Shown in pieces: positions 43,964 to 53,587 of a DNA stretch of 64,000 nucleotides. Numbering within the stretch: position 1 is the stretch's first letter; each line of letters opens with the position of its first letter. The stretch comes from an uncultured Clostridia bacterium (GTDB lineage Bacteria; Bacillota; Clostridia; Christensenellales; CAG-138). Location: positions 56,493-120,492 of the forward strand of contig CALVLD010000003.1 of assembly GCA_944336475.1 (NCBI GenBank), given 5' to 3'. The translations under genes were made by a program, and so were the position numbers. The notes beneath the pieces were generated by a model, which made no database searches, was not told the origin of the DNA, and saw only the letters and a list, made by a program, of their open reading frames with translations.

Positions 43964-44029
43964 CCGTAATGCAACGTTGCGGATAATATATGTAATTTGG
44001 TTTATATGCTAATTCGTCTCAACTCGCAA

Positions 44030-44055
44030 ACGGAGCCCCGTTTTTGGGGCTCCGT
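44030..44055 (-). terminator. Terminator after clpB
   Basis: ACGGAGCCCC / GGGGCTCCGT stem with a 6-base loop, 10 bases past the clpB stop, followed by a short T stretch. Confidence 0.75.
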
Positions 44056-44065
44056 ATTATGCGGA

Positions 44066-46636
44066 TCAACGCACACTCATGCCGTTCTCATCGGCATCAA
44101 CCGTGACGGTCGAATACGGCTCGGGATCATCGGCAAGGAGCTTTCTTGCAATGAGCGTTTCCACATTCGCCTGTATGAACCGTTTGAGAGGTCTTGCGCC
44201 GAACTGCGGATCGCTCCCGTGGGAGACTATGTACCTTACGGCGGCATCGGTGACATCTAGGTTCAGAGTCCTCTCCCTCATTCGGGTCTCAAGCCGCTTG
44301 AGGAGCAAACGCACTATGCTTGCCATGTTGTCGTCGGTCAAAGGACGGAACAGCACTATCTCATCCAGACGGTTGAGGAACTCCGGCCGGAAATGGCTGT
44401 GCAGAAGCCTCATCACCGCATGTCTTGTCTCAGGGGCTATCTCGCTGCCGCAGTCAAGCAGCAGCTCGCTGCCCAGATTGCTGGTCATTATGATTATGGT
44501 GTTCTTGAAATCCACCGTCCTGCCCTGACCGTCTGTAGCACGACCGTCGTCGAGTATCTGCAGCAGCACATTGAGGACATCGGGATGCGCCTTCTCAACC
44601 TCGTCAAAGAGCACCACGGCATACGGCTTGCGGCGAACGGCCTCGGTGAGCTGACCGCCCTCATCATAGCCGACGTATCCCGGAGGAGCTCCGAGCAGAC
44701 GGGATACGGAGTACTTCTCCATATACTCGCTCATGTCAATGCGGACTATGCTGCGCTCGTCATCAAACAGCGCCTCCGCAAGCGCCTTGGCAAGCTCGGT
44801 CTTGCCCACGCCCGTAGGCCCGAGGAACAGGAACGAGCCCACAGGACGGTTGGGATCCTGTATGCCCGCACGGGAGCGGAGTATGGCATCGCTCACTCCA
44901 GATACCGCCTCGTCCTGCCCAACGACACGCATGTGGAGCTGATCGTCAAGGCGCAGGAGCTTTTCACGCTCGCTCTCCATGAGCTTTGCCACTGGTATGC
45001 CGGTCCAGCGTGCCACTATCCTGGCTATCTCATCCTCCGTGACCCTGTCGCGAAGCATGACATCCGCGCGCTCGGATATTGCCTTTTCCCTCTCGGCAAG
45101 CTCCTTTTTCAGCTTGGGCAGCTCGCCGTAGCGTATCTGTGCCACTCGGCTGAGGTCATAGCTGTTCTCCGCCTTCTGCATTTCAACATTGGCGGCCTCT
45201 ATGTCGCCTCTTAGCTTCTGCACACGCTCTATATCCTGCCGCTCCTCATCCCACCGTGCTTTCATGGAATTGAAGCTGTCACGCTGCTCGGCAAGCTCCT
45301 TCCTGATAGTCTCAAGCCGCTCTTCGGAAAGTCTGTCGGTCTCCTTCTTGAGTGCGGTCTCCTCTATCTCGAGCTGCATTATCCTGCGCGAGGCGTCATC
45401 CAGCTCGGCAGGCATGGAGTTTATCTCGGTCTTTATGAGCGCGCACGCCTCGTCAACAAGGTCGATGGCCTTATCTGGCAGGAATCGGTCTGATATATAG
45501 CGGTCGGACAGCGTTGCCGCCGCAATGAGGGCGTTGTCCTGTATCTTTACGCCGTGGAACACCTCATACCGCTCCTTCAGGCCGCGCAGTATGGATATGG
45601 TATCCTCCACGCTTGGCTCGTCAATCGAAACCGGCTGAAACCGCCTCTCCAGTGCGGCATCCTTCTCGATATACTTGCGGTATTCATCCAGCGTGGTCGC
45701 GCCTATACAGTGGAGCTCGCCTCTAGCCAGCATGGGCTTGAGTATGTTGCCGGCATCCATGGCGCCGTCGGTCTTGCCTGCGCCGACTATGAGGTGCAGC
45801 TCATCTATAAACAGAATTATGTTGCCGTCGCTTGACTTTATCTCGTTAAGCACAGCCTTGAGACGCTCCTCGAACTCACCCCTGTACTTGGCGCCTGCTA
45901 CAAGCGCACCCATGTCAAGTGAGAATAGCCTTCTTCCCTTGAGGTTGTCAGGAACATCGCCCCGGGCTATTCGTATGGCAAGCCCCTCGGCTATGGCCGT
46001 CTTGCCCACTCCCGGTTCGCCTATCAGGCAGGGATTGTTCTTGGTCTTTCGGGACAGTATGCGTATGACGTTTCTTATCTCGTCGTCACGACCTATGACG
46101 GGGTCGAGCTTCTGCTCCTCGGCAAGCTCCACCAGATCCTGACCGTACTTTTTGAGCACGTCATAGGTGCCCTCAGGGTTGTCGGTGGTGACGGAGCGGT
46201 TGTTTCTGACCTCCTTGAGCACGGCGAGGAAGCCTGCCTCGGTCACGCCGAAGTTCTTTAACAAGGGCTTTATGTTGGAATCCGCCTTGTCTATGATGCC
46301 GAGGAAGAGATGCTCCACCGAGGTGTACTCATCGTGCATGGAGGCGGCGCGTTTCTCAGCGGCGGCAAGCGCTGCGGAGAGCGCCGGCGTGGGATACGGC
46401 TCGGAGGGGCTCGACGCCATCGCAAAGCCGTTTATAAGGGACTCGAGCTGGGCCAGCACGGCCTGCGGGTCTGCGCCGAGTTTCTTCATTATCGACGGGA
46501 TAAGGCCGTCGGTCTGAGCAACGAGGGCATGCATAAGGTGCGCCTGCTCCAGTGCGGTGTTGTTGCGCTCCACGGCAAGCGAGTGGGCAGTCTGTATCGC
46601 CTCTATGCTGCGCTGTGTAAGTTTATTGGTATTCAT
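44066..46636 (-). CDS. clpB: ATP-dependent chaperone ClpB
   Basis: 856 residues, full length. N-terminal Clp domain (two repeats, about 1-145), first AAA+ module with [12 protein letters not shown], the middle coiled coil (about 405-530), second AAA+ module with [12 protein letters not shown] and [12 protein letters not shown], and a C-terminal small domain. ClpB disaggregates proteins after heat stress with DnaK. No CIRCE-like palindrome was seen; instead it follows a ribbon-helix-helix gene by 12 bases, which may regulate the unit. Confidence 0.96.
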   Translation of the reverse strand: MNTNKLTQRSIEAIQTAHSLAVERNNTALEQAHLMHALVAQTDGLIPSIMKKLGADPQAVLAQLESLINGFAMASSPSEPYPTPALSAALAAAEKRAASMHDEYTSVEHLFLGIIDKADSNIKPLLKNFGVTEAGFLAVLKEVRNNRSVTTDNPEGTYDVLKKYGQDLVELAEEQKLDPVIGRDDEIRNVIRILSRKTKNNPCLIGEPGVGKTAIAEGLAIRIARGDVPDNLKGRRLFSLDMGALVAGAKYRGEFEERLKAVLNEIKSSDGNIILFIDELHLIVGAGKTDGAMDAGNILKPMLARGELHCIGATTLDEYRKYIEKDAALERRFQPVSIDEPSVEDTISILRGLKERYEVFHGVKIQDNALIAAATLSDRYISDRFLPDKAIDLVDEACALIKTEINSMPAELDDASRRIMQLEIEETALKKETDRLSEERLETIRKELAEQRDSFNSMKARWDEERQDIERVQKLRGDIEAANVEMQKAENSYDLSRVAQIRYGELPKLKKELAEREKAISERADVMLRDRVTEDEIARIVARWTGIPVAKLMESEREKLLRLDDQLHMRVVGQDEAVSGVSDAILRSRAGIQDPNRPVGSFLFLGPTGVGKTELAKALAEALFDDERSIVRIDMSEYMEKYSVSRLLGAPPGYVGYDEGGQLTEAVRRKPYAVVLFDEVEKAHPDVLNVLLQILDDGRATDGQGRTVDFKNTIIIMTSNLGSELLLDCGSEIAPETRHAVMRLLHSHFRPEFLNRLDEIVLFRPLTDDNMASIVRLLLKRLETRMRERTLNLDVTDAAVRYIVSHGSDPQFGARPLKRFIQANVETLIARKLLADDPEPYSTVTVDADENGMSVR

Positions 46637-46648
46637 ATTATCACCTCT

Positions 46649-47296
46649 TTATAACAAAACTGTGTTGTTGCGGACATATGCGGCGATGTGTGCCTCCGCC
46701 ACCTGCGCAGCCTCATTCGGAGAATCGATACGGGCGAAGAACGCCTTCATCGCGCCGTCGAACGTCCTAATGTACTCTGCTATGGCATCGCCCACGGCGA
46801 CCTCGGTATAGCCTCCGTCGGAGCGCAGATGCGGCACCAGCCTGCGTGTGAAGCGGTTCGTCTCGATGGCGCAGTCCGTCTCGCCTATATAGGCGTTTTC
46901 AAGCGTCTGCCACAGGCGGAAGAATCTAAGCATCGACAGCGTGAACGCATCGCTCCTGCTGCGGACGGTCACGCGGAGTTCGCCTATCGAGCGCCCCTCA
47001 TGCTCCAGCACAACGGAGTAGCGCACGGTGGGATTGTACTTGTACTGAAGCGCCGAGCGCAGTGCAAACGCCGACTCCGACGGCTCTCCCATGGAGCGGA
47101 ACGTCTCCCCCGACAGCAGCTCCTCCACACGCCTCATTATGCTCCTGGTCTGCATCTCCGGAGTCGTGTAGCTCACATGCTCCGCAAGTATTCGGTTTAT
47201 CATGTTGCTGCGGCTCGTGCCCTCGGCATATGCCATACGGTCGATCTGAGCAACCACCTCATCGCTCAGCACGAGCGAGTAGATATTCTTTCCCAT
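46649..47296 (-). CDS. Ribbon-helix-helix protein of unknown function
   Basis: 215 residues. Residues 1-45 resemble a CopG/RHH DNA-binding unit (YSLVLSDEVVAQIDRMAYAEGTSRSNMINRILAEHV). The rest (about 60-210) is not recognised; it is mixed helix/strand. The frame starts at 47329 but ATG 47296 follows GGAAAGGA. It precedes clpB by 12 bases on the same strand, so a role in regulating or accompanying ClpB is a reasonable guess. A palindrome in its own leader could be its operator. Confidence 0.75.
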   Translation of the reverse strand: MGKNIYSLVLSDEVVAQIDRMAYAEGTSRSNMINRILAEHVSYTTPEMQTRSIMRRVEELLSGETFRSMGEPSESAFALRSALQYKYNPTVRYSVVLEHEGRSIGELRVTVRSRSDAFTLSMLRFFRLWQTLENAYIGETDCAIETNRFTRRLVPHLRSDGGYTEVAVGDAIAEYIRTFDGAMKAFFARIDSPNEAAQVAEAHIAAYVRNNTVLL

Positions 47297-47312
47297 TGGT
47301 TCACATCCTTTC

Positions 47313-47329
47313 CGTGGGATGGCTCCCAC
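47313..47329 (-). promoter_or_regulatory. Leader palindrome, possible RHH operator
   Basis: GTGGGA-N4-TCCCAC inverted repeat between the promoter and the ribosome binding site of the RHH-clpB unit. RHH proteins usually bind short palindromes near their own promoter. Confidence 0.45.
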
Positions 47330-47335
47330 AATGTT

Positions 47336-47363
47336 ATTATACCACTATCAAAATAATTTGCAA
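47336..47363 (-). promoter_or_regulatory. Promoter for the RHH-clpB unit
   Basis: Minus strand TTGCAA (47363-47358), 16 bases, TATAAT (47341-47336), about 40 bases before the start codon. Confidence 0.75.
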
Positions 47364-47432
47364 TGCACATTAATAATATATTGTTCACGATTTTAGTTTT
47401 TACCTTTCATGGTGAAAAGTTGAAATTGGGGG

Positions 47433-47461
47433 TTGACAAAGCGAAGGGAGTGATGTAAAAT
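47433..47461 (+). promoter_or_regulatory. Promoter for tRNA-Gly
   Basis: TTGACA (47433-47438), 17 bases, TAAAAT (47456-47461), 43 bases before the tRNA. Confidence 0.75.
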
Positions 47462-47504
47462 TCAGCACACAGTCGGGGACGGCCCCGGCGGAAATACGAA
47501 TATT

Positions 47505-47580
47505 GCGGGAGTAGCTCATTTGGTAGAGCGCCGCCTTGCCAAGGCGGAGGTGGCGGGTTCGAGCCCCGTCTCCCGCTCCA
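47505..47580 (+). tRNA. tRNA-Gly (anticodon GCC)
   Basis: 76 bases with encoded CCA. Acceptor GCGGGAG / CTCCCGC, D arm GCTCATTTGGTAGAGC, anticodon stem CCGCC / GGCGG with loop TTGCCAA, T arm with GGTTCGAGCC. Confidence 0.97.
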
Positions 47581-47585
47581 AAATG

Positions 47586-47612
47586 GAGAGGGCAGTTTTT
47601 CTGCCCTCTCCG
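47586..47612 (+). terminator. Terminator of tRNA-Gly
   Basis: GGAGAGGGCAG / CTGCCCTCTCC stem with an all-T loop, directly after the tRNA. Little T-run follows. Confidence 0.7.
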
Positions 47613-47639
47613 ACTATTAATGGATCCTGCATCTGTGGG

Positions 47640-47905
47640 GTTTGTTGTTTGGCCCGGCTCCCTTGTGTCAAGGGAGCCATTTGGGGGTGGTGCGCTGACT
47701 GCTCCCTTTACACAAGGGAGCCTTGGGGCATTGTGCTGACTGCTCCCTTTACACAAGAGAGGCTTCGGGGTCTACGCAATACGCCTCCCCTTGCACAAGG
47801 GAGGCGCAGCCCATCAATAAACCCCGCGCCTGTGGGTTTTTGCGGAGCGTATTGCCGATTGCAACCCCCTCCTCCTCAATAAACCCTGCGCCTGCGGGTT
47901 TTGGT
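47640..47905. repeat. Second cluster of palindromic interspersed repeats
   Basis: Four copies of the CTCCCTT-x-CAAGGGAG family: GGCTCCCTTGTGTCAAGG near 47659, CTCCCTTTACACAAGGGAG near 47700, a third near 47742 (CAAGAGAGG variant) and CTCCCCTTGCACAAGGGAG near 47787. Copies two and three share the flank GCGCTGACTG/GTGCTGACTG. A second repeat, AATAAACC-C-GCGCCTG-GGGTTTT, occurs at about 47817 and 47877, with a partial copy near 47621. Confidence 0.75.
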
Positions 47906-48479
47906 TTGCAATTATGGAGCGGATGCGGCATAATAGATGTGCAAAAAAGGCGGACAGAGAGGCGAAAATTGTGCTTTGCAGACGCAAATGTGCCGCGGCA
48001 TTTGCGGTTGGATCATCCGGACGGCACAGCGTAGCCTGCCAGGCGCCCCAAGCGGCTGTGCTTGTGGAGCAAGAAAATCATCGAGCTATCCTTCGCAGAT
48101 GCAAAGTTGACGCACGGCGTACCATAGACACGCTATCTCGGACTTGCTGGTATGCAAGAGCAGAGCTTCCCCACCGCAGCCGTGCAGAACACGGGAAAGA
48201 CAGCCGGGCCTGTCGGCTCAAGGCCGCCTTCGGCGCTTTATCCATAATGCACCAGCGAAAGACCTCGCTTGCCTGATAACAAGCGGAACTTTGCGGATGG
48301 TATGAGCAGACCCCGAGGCGCTCCGAATTAAGAAAACTAAAGCAGAACACGGCGTTGCTCAACGGCTATCACGTTCTCACACAATGGACAACGCCCTGTT
48401 CCCTGTGCGGTGAACAGGGCTTTGCGGACGGTTTGGAGGCTGCTTTCCCCGCCTGCGGTGCGGAGCTTAATTTTACACG
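47906..48479. other. Gap without a recognised gene
   Basis: About 570 bases with only short, unconvincing open frames. A hairpin GCCCTGTTC / GAACAGGGC with TTTGC sits at 48388-48424. Several short inverted arms are present (for example near 48230), but I recognise no known RNA family. Confidence 0.5.
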
Positions 48480-48508
48480 TTGACATGAGCGCATGCAGGC
48501 ATCATAAT
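48480..48508 (+). promoter_or_regulatory. Promoter for the AAA ATPase gene
   Basis: TTGACA (48480-48485), 17 bases, CATAAT (48503-48508), 20 bases before the start codon. Confidence 0.65.
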
Positions 48509-48528
48509 TGGTGTGGGAGGGATACATT

Positions 48529-49395
48529 ATGCTTTACCTTAAGCGTTTCGGTCTGCCCACGGTCGACCATATGGAGCAGTACCTCAACTACATAAAGCTC
48601 ACCTGTGTGAACAACGACTACCCCTACCGGGTGTTTCTTGAAAGAGAGGTCGAGCCGTTTGAGTTTGAGCCCATCACCATGTTCTGCGGCGGCAACGGCA
48701 GCGGCAAGACAACGCTTTTGAATGTCATTGCACAGAGACTCGGTGCGGTCAGGGACTCGTCGTTCAACCGTTCGAGTATGTTTGACGATTATGTTGCGGC
48801 ATGCAAACACGATATGTGCTTTGGAACACGCCCCGACGAGATACGCATCATCACGAGCGACGATGTGTTTGACTTCATGCTCGATATGCGTGCATACAAC
48901 GATGGCGTCGACAATGCCCGTGAGGAGCACATGGCGGAGTTCTTCCGCACCCGTCGCAGCAATGGCGGCTTTCGCCTTAACTCCATGGAGGACTACGAGG
49001 AGCTGAAAAGGCGCAACGATGCCCGCAGACTCACCATGTCCAGGTATGTAAAAATGCGCGTTCCGCCCAATGTAAAGAGTCGCTCAAACGGAGAGAGCGC
49101 ATATGCCTTCTTCACCTCCAAGATACTGGAAAACGGCCTCTATCTGCTTGACGAGCCGGAGAACAGCCTTTCTGCCGAGCTTCAGGCGGAGCTGCTGCAG
49201 TACCTTGAGGACGCCGTGCGATTCTTTGGCTGTCAGCTCATAATATCCACACATTCGCCCTTTCTGCTCTCCCTGAGAGGTGCAAGGATCTACAGTCTTG
49301 ATACAGAGCCCATAAAAACAGTCCGCTGGCAGGACATACCTGCCGTGCGAACCTATTACGATTTTTTCAAGTCGAACAGCCGTCGATTCGAGTGA
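48529..49395 (+). CDS. AAA family ATPase (SMC/RecF-like ABC ATPase fold)
   Basis: 288 residues. Walker A GGNGSGKTTLLN (about residue 54), a short signature-like region with NGESAYAFF, Walker B LYLLDEPENSLS and the H-loop IISTHSPFLL. This is the stand-alone ABC-ATPase type found as AAA_21/AAA_23 proteins. It has no obvious partner nuclease next to it. Some relatives belong to phage-defence systems (for example OLD or Septu-like) and others are housekeeping; context here gives no decision. ATG 48529 follows GGGAGGG. Confidence 0.85.
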   Translation: MLYLKRFGLPTVDHMEQYLNYIKLTCVNNDYPYRVFLEREVEPFEFEPITMFCGGNGSGKTTLLNVIAQRLGAVRDSSFNRSSMFDDYVAACKHDMCFGTRPDEIRIITSDDVFDFMLDMRAYNDGVDNAREEHMAEFFRTRRSNGGFRLNSMEDYEELKRRNDARRLTMSRYVKMRVPPNVKSRSNGESAYAFFTSKILENGLYLLDEPENSLSAELQAELLQYLEDAVRFFGCQLIISTHSPFLLSLRGARIYSLDTEPIKTVRWQDIPAVRTYYDFFKSNSRRFE

Positions 49396-50865
49396 TCAGC
49401 GCTCTGCATCCAGCTTGCTCAAGCCGAGTTTCAGCCTGCGCAGAGCCTCGTTCCTGCCAAGCAGCGCCGCTATCTCTATCGCACCGCCGGGGGTAACTGT
49501 GCGTCCGGACATGGCTATGCGTACCGGCCACAGCACCGTGCCGTTCTTCATGCCGGCGGCCTCGGCAAAGCCCAGAAGCGAATCATGCAGGGCGTTCTCT
49601 GTCCAATCCGGCAGTGCCTCGAGCATAGGTATAACGGCATTCAGCACGCTTCTGCATACCTCGGGGTTGGTTCTGGACTTTTTGTTTGTAAAGAGCTCAA
49701 CGGAATACCCCTCGTCAAGCCTGGCAAGAAAATCCACTATGCCTGCTATGTCGGAGAACACCTCCGTCCTCGGCTGGAGTATGCGTACAAACAGCTCCTT
49801 TGCCTCTGCAGTCTCCGCCATTGCACCCACACCCGCCGTCTTGAGCTCGGGCAGGGCTCGCTCGATATAAGCCTCTGCATCCATACGACGGATATACTCC
49901 GCATTCATCCAACGAAGCTTGTTATGGTCGAATATGGCGGGGGATTTGGACAGCCCCTCAAGGGAGAATGCCTGTATCAGCTCGTTCATGGTAAAGAACT
50001 CCCTTTCATCGCCGGGGCTCCATCCCACAAGGGCAAGATAGTTGATTATTGCCTCGGGCAGATAGCCGAGCTTTATGAGATCCTCAAATGTGGCGTCGCC
50101 ATCACGCTTGGAGAGCTTGTGCGTGGCGTCGCGCATTATGGTGGTAAGGTGGACGTATGTGGGCTTTTCCCAGCCAAAAGCGTCGTAGAGCAGGTTGTAC
50201 TTGGGTGTGGAGGAGAGATACTCCATGCCCCTTAACACATGGGTTATGGCCATGGTATGATCGTCTATCACGTTTGCAAAATTGTAGGTGGGCATGCCGT
50301 CGGCCTTTATGAGTATCATGTCGTCCAGCTCGGAGCAGCTGACTGAGATATGCCCGAATATGGCATCGTCAAAGCTCGCCTCACCATCGGCGGGCACATT
50401 CTGTCGGATGACATAGGGCCGGCCCTCCGCAATACGGCGCTCGACCTCCTCACGAGACATATTGAGGCAGTGCTTGTCATACTTGAATGCGCCCCCTTCC
50501 GCCTCAACGGCAGCTCTGCGCTCGTCAAGCTCCTCCTTGGTGCAGAAGCAGTAATAGGCGTGGCCGCTCCTGACAAGCTGTTCCGCATAGGGCAGATACA
50601 TATTCTTGCGGCAGCTCTGCACATACGGGCCGTACTCGCCGCCGACATCGGGCCCCTCGTCCCAATCCATGCCTGCGGTCTTGAGGGTGCGATAGACCGT
50701 CTCCTCGGCGCCTTCCACAAGACGAGCCTGATCCGTGTCCTCTATGCGAAGTATGAAACTCCCGCCGTTCTTCCTCGCCCACAGCCAAGCATAGAGGGCC
50801 GTGCGCAGATTGCCAACATGCATGAACCCCGTTGGGCTCGGTGCAAAGCGTGTCCTGACATTCAT
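49396..50865 (-). CDS. gltX: Glutamate-tRNA ligase
   Basis: 489 residues, class I. N-terminal RFAPSPTGFMHVGNLRTAL (HIGH as HVGN), KMSKS-like HKLSKRDGD, and the C-terminal helical anticodon-binding domain. Whether it is discriminating or also charges tRNA-Gln cannot be told. Follows the lipoprotein gene (50877) on the same strand by 11 bases and converges with the AAA ATPase gene, with no gap between their stops. Confidence 0.96.
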   Translation of the reverse strand: MNVRTRFAPSPTGFMHVGNLRTALYAWLWARKNGGSFILRIEDTDQARLVEGAEETVYRTLKTAGMDWDEGPDVGGEYGPYVQSCRKNMYLPYAEQLVRSGHAYYCFCTKEELDERRAAVEAEGGAFKYDKHCLNMSREEVERRIAEGRPYVIRQNVPADGEASFDDAIFGHISVSCSELDDMILIKADGMPTYNFANVIDDHTMAITHVLRGMEYLSSTPKYNLLYDAFGWEKPTYVHLTTIMRDATHKLSKRDGDATFEDLIKLGYLPEAIINYLALVGWSPGDEREFFTMNELIQAFSLEGLSKSPAIFDHNKLRWMNAEYIRRMDAEAYIERALPELKTAGVGAMAETAEAKELFVRILQPRTEVFSDIAGIVDFLARLDEGYSVELFTNKKSRTNPEVCRSVLNAVIPMLEALPDWTENALHDSLLGFAEAAGMKNGTVLWPVRIAMSGRTVTPGGAIEIAALLGRNEALRRLKLGLSKLDAER

Positions 50866-50876
50866 ATGAAAACTCC

Positions 50877-52079
50877 TTAAAAGCTGAACTTCAGTGAGAT
50901 AATGGTGTACCCGAAGGGACTTTCGGCATTAGGCGCAAGCTCTATCGCCGCATGGCAGATGTATGTCGTGTAGGCATAGCCCGCATTTCCGAATATTACA
51001 TCGCCCCATACACAGAGGCCATCCTCCGTCCGCTCCATGGCGGTCACGTCTATTCCGTACGCATAGGGCTGGTTTTCAGTCGATACGCTGTACACGCTAT
51101 CCGAGAGCGTGATGTCGTGGGCGTCGGCGTCTATTCCGGGGAAATCCGTGCCGAAGCATTCCCGGTAGAGCGACTCAAACTCCTCCGCAGGCACGGATAT
51201 GCGCCCTGCCGCCGGCATGAGGCCCATGTCGAGCACGAGGTCTCCCATGAATGCGGTTGCGACATATTCGGAGGGAGCGCCATCGAACTCCTCCTCACGC
51301 ACTATCGCCGCCGATACGATATGACCCAGGCTCCTGTTGAGCAAACGGTAGCCATCCTCATTCAGTATGCCATCTATGCAGTCGGGGCAGAATGCCGACG
51401 AGGGTATCTCCACCGCAAGCTCTCCCAGCTCATAGGGGGCAAACCGCCCCTCCGGCAGGAAAACTATGCAGCCCGTTTCGGTGAGCCTTGCGCCGTTGCG
51501 GATATCTACCTCCGCAAGTATGGCGTTTATATCGGCGTCGGGATACTGCTCCGATATCGCCTGCGCCGCCTGCTCATGGGCATGGTAGGATTCATACACC
51601 TCGCAGAGGCTGACCTCGAGCCCGGTTTCGTCCAGTATGAGCACGAATGTCTCCACCGTGGGCTGCGCCTCATAGCAGTGTGTCTCCGTAAACACCACAT
51701 TGGTGTACGTCCCGACGCGGCTGACCTCGCATGCTACCTCTGTCGACGGAGGCGTTGCCACGGCGGCCTCCATATAGATGTTTTCCACACGCTCAAACAG
51801 ATCGTCCAAATAGCCCTGCACGGCATTGTTCATGTTGTATCCTGCTGTGAATGCCCGTGAGAACTCCGGCAGCTCGACCACTGCGGCATAGTCGCAGTCC
51901 TCATACCCTGCCGCCTCCGGCCAGTACTGTATGTGGTGCGCAAGCGTATACTCCACCTCCGGCACGGGGGTCGGCGAGGGCAGGGGCGTGCTGTCGACGT
52001 CGACCCTCGGCTTCGGCGCACACCCCGTAAGCAGCAGCGCTGCGCAGCAGACGGCGATAGCCGTTTTGCGAATGTTCAT
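50877..52079 (-). CDS. Lipoprotein with DUF3298-like domain
   Basis: 400 residues. Signal peptide with lipobox LLTGC (residue 20), a Pro/Thr linker, then a mixed region that includes a YESYHAHEQAAQAISEQYP segment and AFMGDLVLDMGLMP; the fold resembles DUF3298/DUF4163 (RsiV-like extracellular) domains. Exposed on the outer face of the membrane; function unknown. ATG 52079 follows AAGGAG. It shares a promoter with gltX. Confidence 0.7.
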   Translation of the reverse strand: MNIRKTAIAVCCAALLLTGCAPKPRVDVDSTPLPSPTPVPEVEYTLAHHIQYWPEAAGYEDCDYAAVVELPEFSRAFTAGYNMNNAVQGYLDDLFERVENIYMEAAVATPPSTEVACEVSRVGTYTNVVFTETHCYEAQPTVETFVLILDETGLEVSLCEVYESYHAHEQAAQAISEQYPDADINAILAEVDIRNGARLTETGCIVFLPEGRFAPYELGELAVEIPSSAFCPDCIDGILNEDGYRLLNRSLGHIVSAAIVREEEFDGAPSEYVATAFMGDLVLDMGLMPAAGRISVPAEEFESLYRECFGTDFPGIDADAHDITLSDSVYSVSTENQPYAYGIDVTAMERTEDGLCVWGDVIFGNAGYAYTTYICHAAIELAPNAESPFGYTIISLKFSF

Positions 52080-52124
52080 CGTATCTCCTTAATGCCGCAG
52101 GGCGGCTTTCATCTCATACGGTCA

Positions 52125-52153
52125 ATTATACACAAACTTCGGCTTCTGCACAA
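52125..52153 (-). promoter_or_regulatory. Promoter for the lipoprotein-gltX unit
   Basis: Minus strand TTGTGC (52153-52148), 17 bases, TATAAT (52130-52125). Confidence 0.65.
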
Positions 52154-52168
52154 GAGGATCGCATGGGG

Positions 52169-52197
52169 TTTAATTTTCGTTTGGCCTGTGATATAAT
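52169..52197 (+). promoter_or_regulatory. Promoter for lipoprotein gene at 52230
   Basis: TTTAAT (52169-52174, weak), 17 bases, TATAAT (52192-52197). Divergent from the promoter at 52125-52153. Confidence 0.55.
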
Positions 52198-52229
52198 TAT
52201 AGTCAGGTATGCAAAGGAGGTAATTTGTG

Positions 52230-53108
52230 ATGAATATAAAGCTAAAGCGTATCGCCCTGCTGCTTGCCGCACTCGCGGCAATACTTGCGCTTGCCGCATG
52301 TGGTCAAAAGGAGCCTCAGCCCGTTGATCCGACGGAGCCGCCTCCCACATACACGCTTGAGAACGAGATCGTCATCGACAACGAGGACTTCGGCTTCACG
52401 GTCAAGCGCTTCACGGTCGACGGCATGTACGGAGTGTCCGCAATAGCGGACTGCGTGAACAAGACCGACGAGGATGTTGCGTTCATATGGGAGTATGTAT
52501 CCGTCAACGGCATAATGTACGACGCTGTGCTCAACGAGACAGTCGCCGCAGGTTCTTCGGCTGAGGTAGAGATAAAGTTCCATGACGATCGCTTCGACAC
52601 ATACGGCATTCGTATGGTAGACGAGCTGACCTTCACGCTCGTTATCTGTGAGGACAGAACATACAAGGAGCTTTACGAGGAGCAGTTCACCCTCTACCCC
52701 ACGGGGCTTGATGCGGTCGAGCCCACCGTGCGTGAGGCGCTTGAGACCGACGCCGTCATAGTGGAAAACGAAGACCTCAGCTTTGTGATAATCGGCGTGG
52801 ATGAGGACAACAATGCAGGATATGTGATAAACTGCTATGCTGCGAACCACACGGATACCTCTCTGCGACTTGAGTGGAAGGACATCACCGTGGACGGCTC
52901 CGCACTCTCCGGCACGACGTCGTTCATCAAAATCGCTCCTGACAAGGTCGCCTACTGGACGCTTACGCTCCCCTCGGGCGAGCTGACGGATCTCACTGTT
53001 GAGAAGATAGGCTTCCGCCTTATCGCATCCGATGCCGCCGTCTGGGGCGGCGAGCACATCTACGACGCAGAGCATGAATATCTGACGCCGCAGTCCGAGG
53101 GCGAATAG
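52230..53108 (+). CDS. Secreted lipoprotein of unknown function
   Basis: 292 residues. Lipobox LAAC (about residue 24), then two repeats of a beta-rich domain of ~125 residues: IVIDNEDFGFTVKRFTVD... and VIVENEDLSFVIIGVDE..., which look like internal duplications of one Ig-like unit. No catalytic motif seen. ATG 52230 follows AAAGGAGG by 9 bases; GTG 52227 is too close. Confidence 0.75.
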   Translation: MNIKLKRIALLLAALAAILALAACGQKEPQPVDPTEPPPTYTLENEIVIDNEDFGFTVKRFTVDGMYGVSAIADCVNKTDEDVAFIWEYVSVNGIMYDAVLNETVAAGSSAEVEIKFHDDRFDTYGIRMVDELTFTLVICEDRTYKELYEEQFTLYPTGLDAVEPTVREALETDAVIVENEDLSFVIIGVDEDNNAGYVINCYAANHTDTSLRLEWKDITVDGSALSGTTSFIKIAPDKVAYWTLTLPSGELTDLTVEKIGFRLIASDAAVWGGEHIYDAEHEYLTPQSEGE

Positions 53109-53154
53109 CAGAACGGTCTCTCCGGGTCAAGGCGAGCGTCTGTAAGACGGTTTT

Positions 53155-53188
53155 GCATCCGTGCCGTTTGGTGCGGATGCTTTTTATT
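53155..53188 (+). terminator. Rho-independent terminator
   Basis: GCATCCG / CGGATGC stem, loop of about 12, then TTTTTATT, 46 bases past the lipoprotein stop. Confidence 0.85.
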
Positions 53189-53587
53189 GGTCTTTGGGGT
53201 ATGTGTACTGCATTTACGTCTCCAACCTCAGGATTTTTAATACTGATACATCGTGGCGCATCTGTCAAACCCGGCCGAATGACCCGCAATGCTGCGGCCG
53301 CGCATTTTTTCATGTTCTTCCGTTGCTTGCTTGTCAAAACTTGCGGCGGCAATTTCACGGCGAATAGACGCATGAGCAGCGCACGGGGGAGCACGGCCGT
53401 ATTGCCGCAAGGAAGTGACGAAATATTATTTGACCGCCGGTTCTCCTGCCGGCAGGGAATGGAGCTCCGCAGGAATATCGCTGGCAGGGGGAAATCCTTG
53501 CAAGAAACAAATCGCCGCAAGGACATATGGTATGGGATACGACAAATACGACCCCTCTTCGGAGTTGTGGGCGGCGGTGTTATTCGA
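53189..53587. other. Gap with no convincing gene
   Basis: About 400 bases. A short plus-strand frame (53415-53597, GTG start after AAGGA, 60 residues) shows no recognisable features, and a longer plus-strand frame runs through the next minus-strand gene. I see nothing firm here. Confidence 0.5.

Noticed and set aside
47914..48276. 120-residue plus-strand frame after tRNA-Gly
   Set aside because: No start signal, no motif, and starts inside repeat debris.
48530..49395. Defence-system reading of the AAA ATPase
   Set aside because: No nuclease, toxin or reverse transcriptase partner lies beside it; evidence is not enough to call a defence system.
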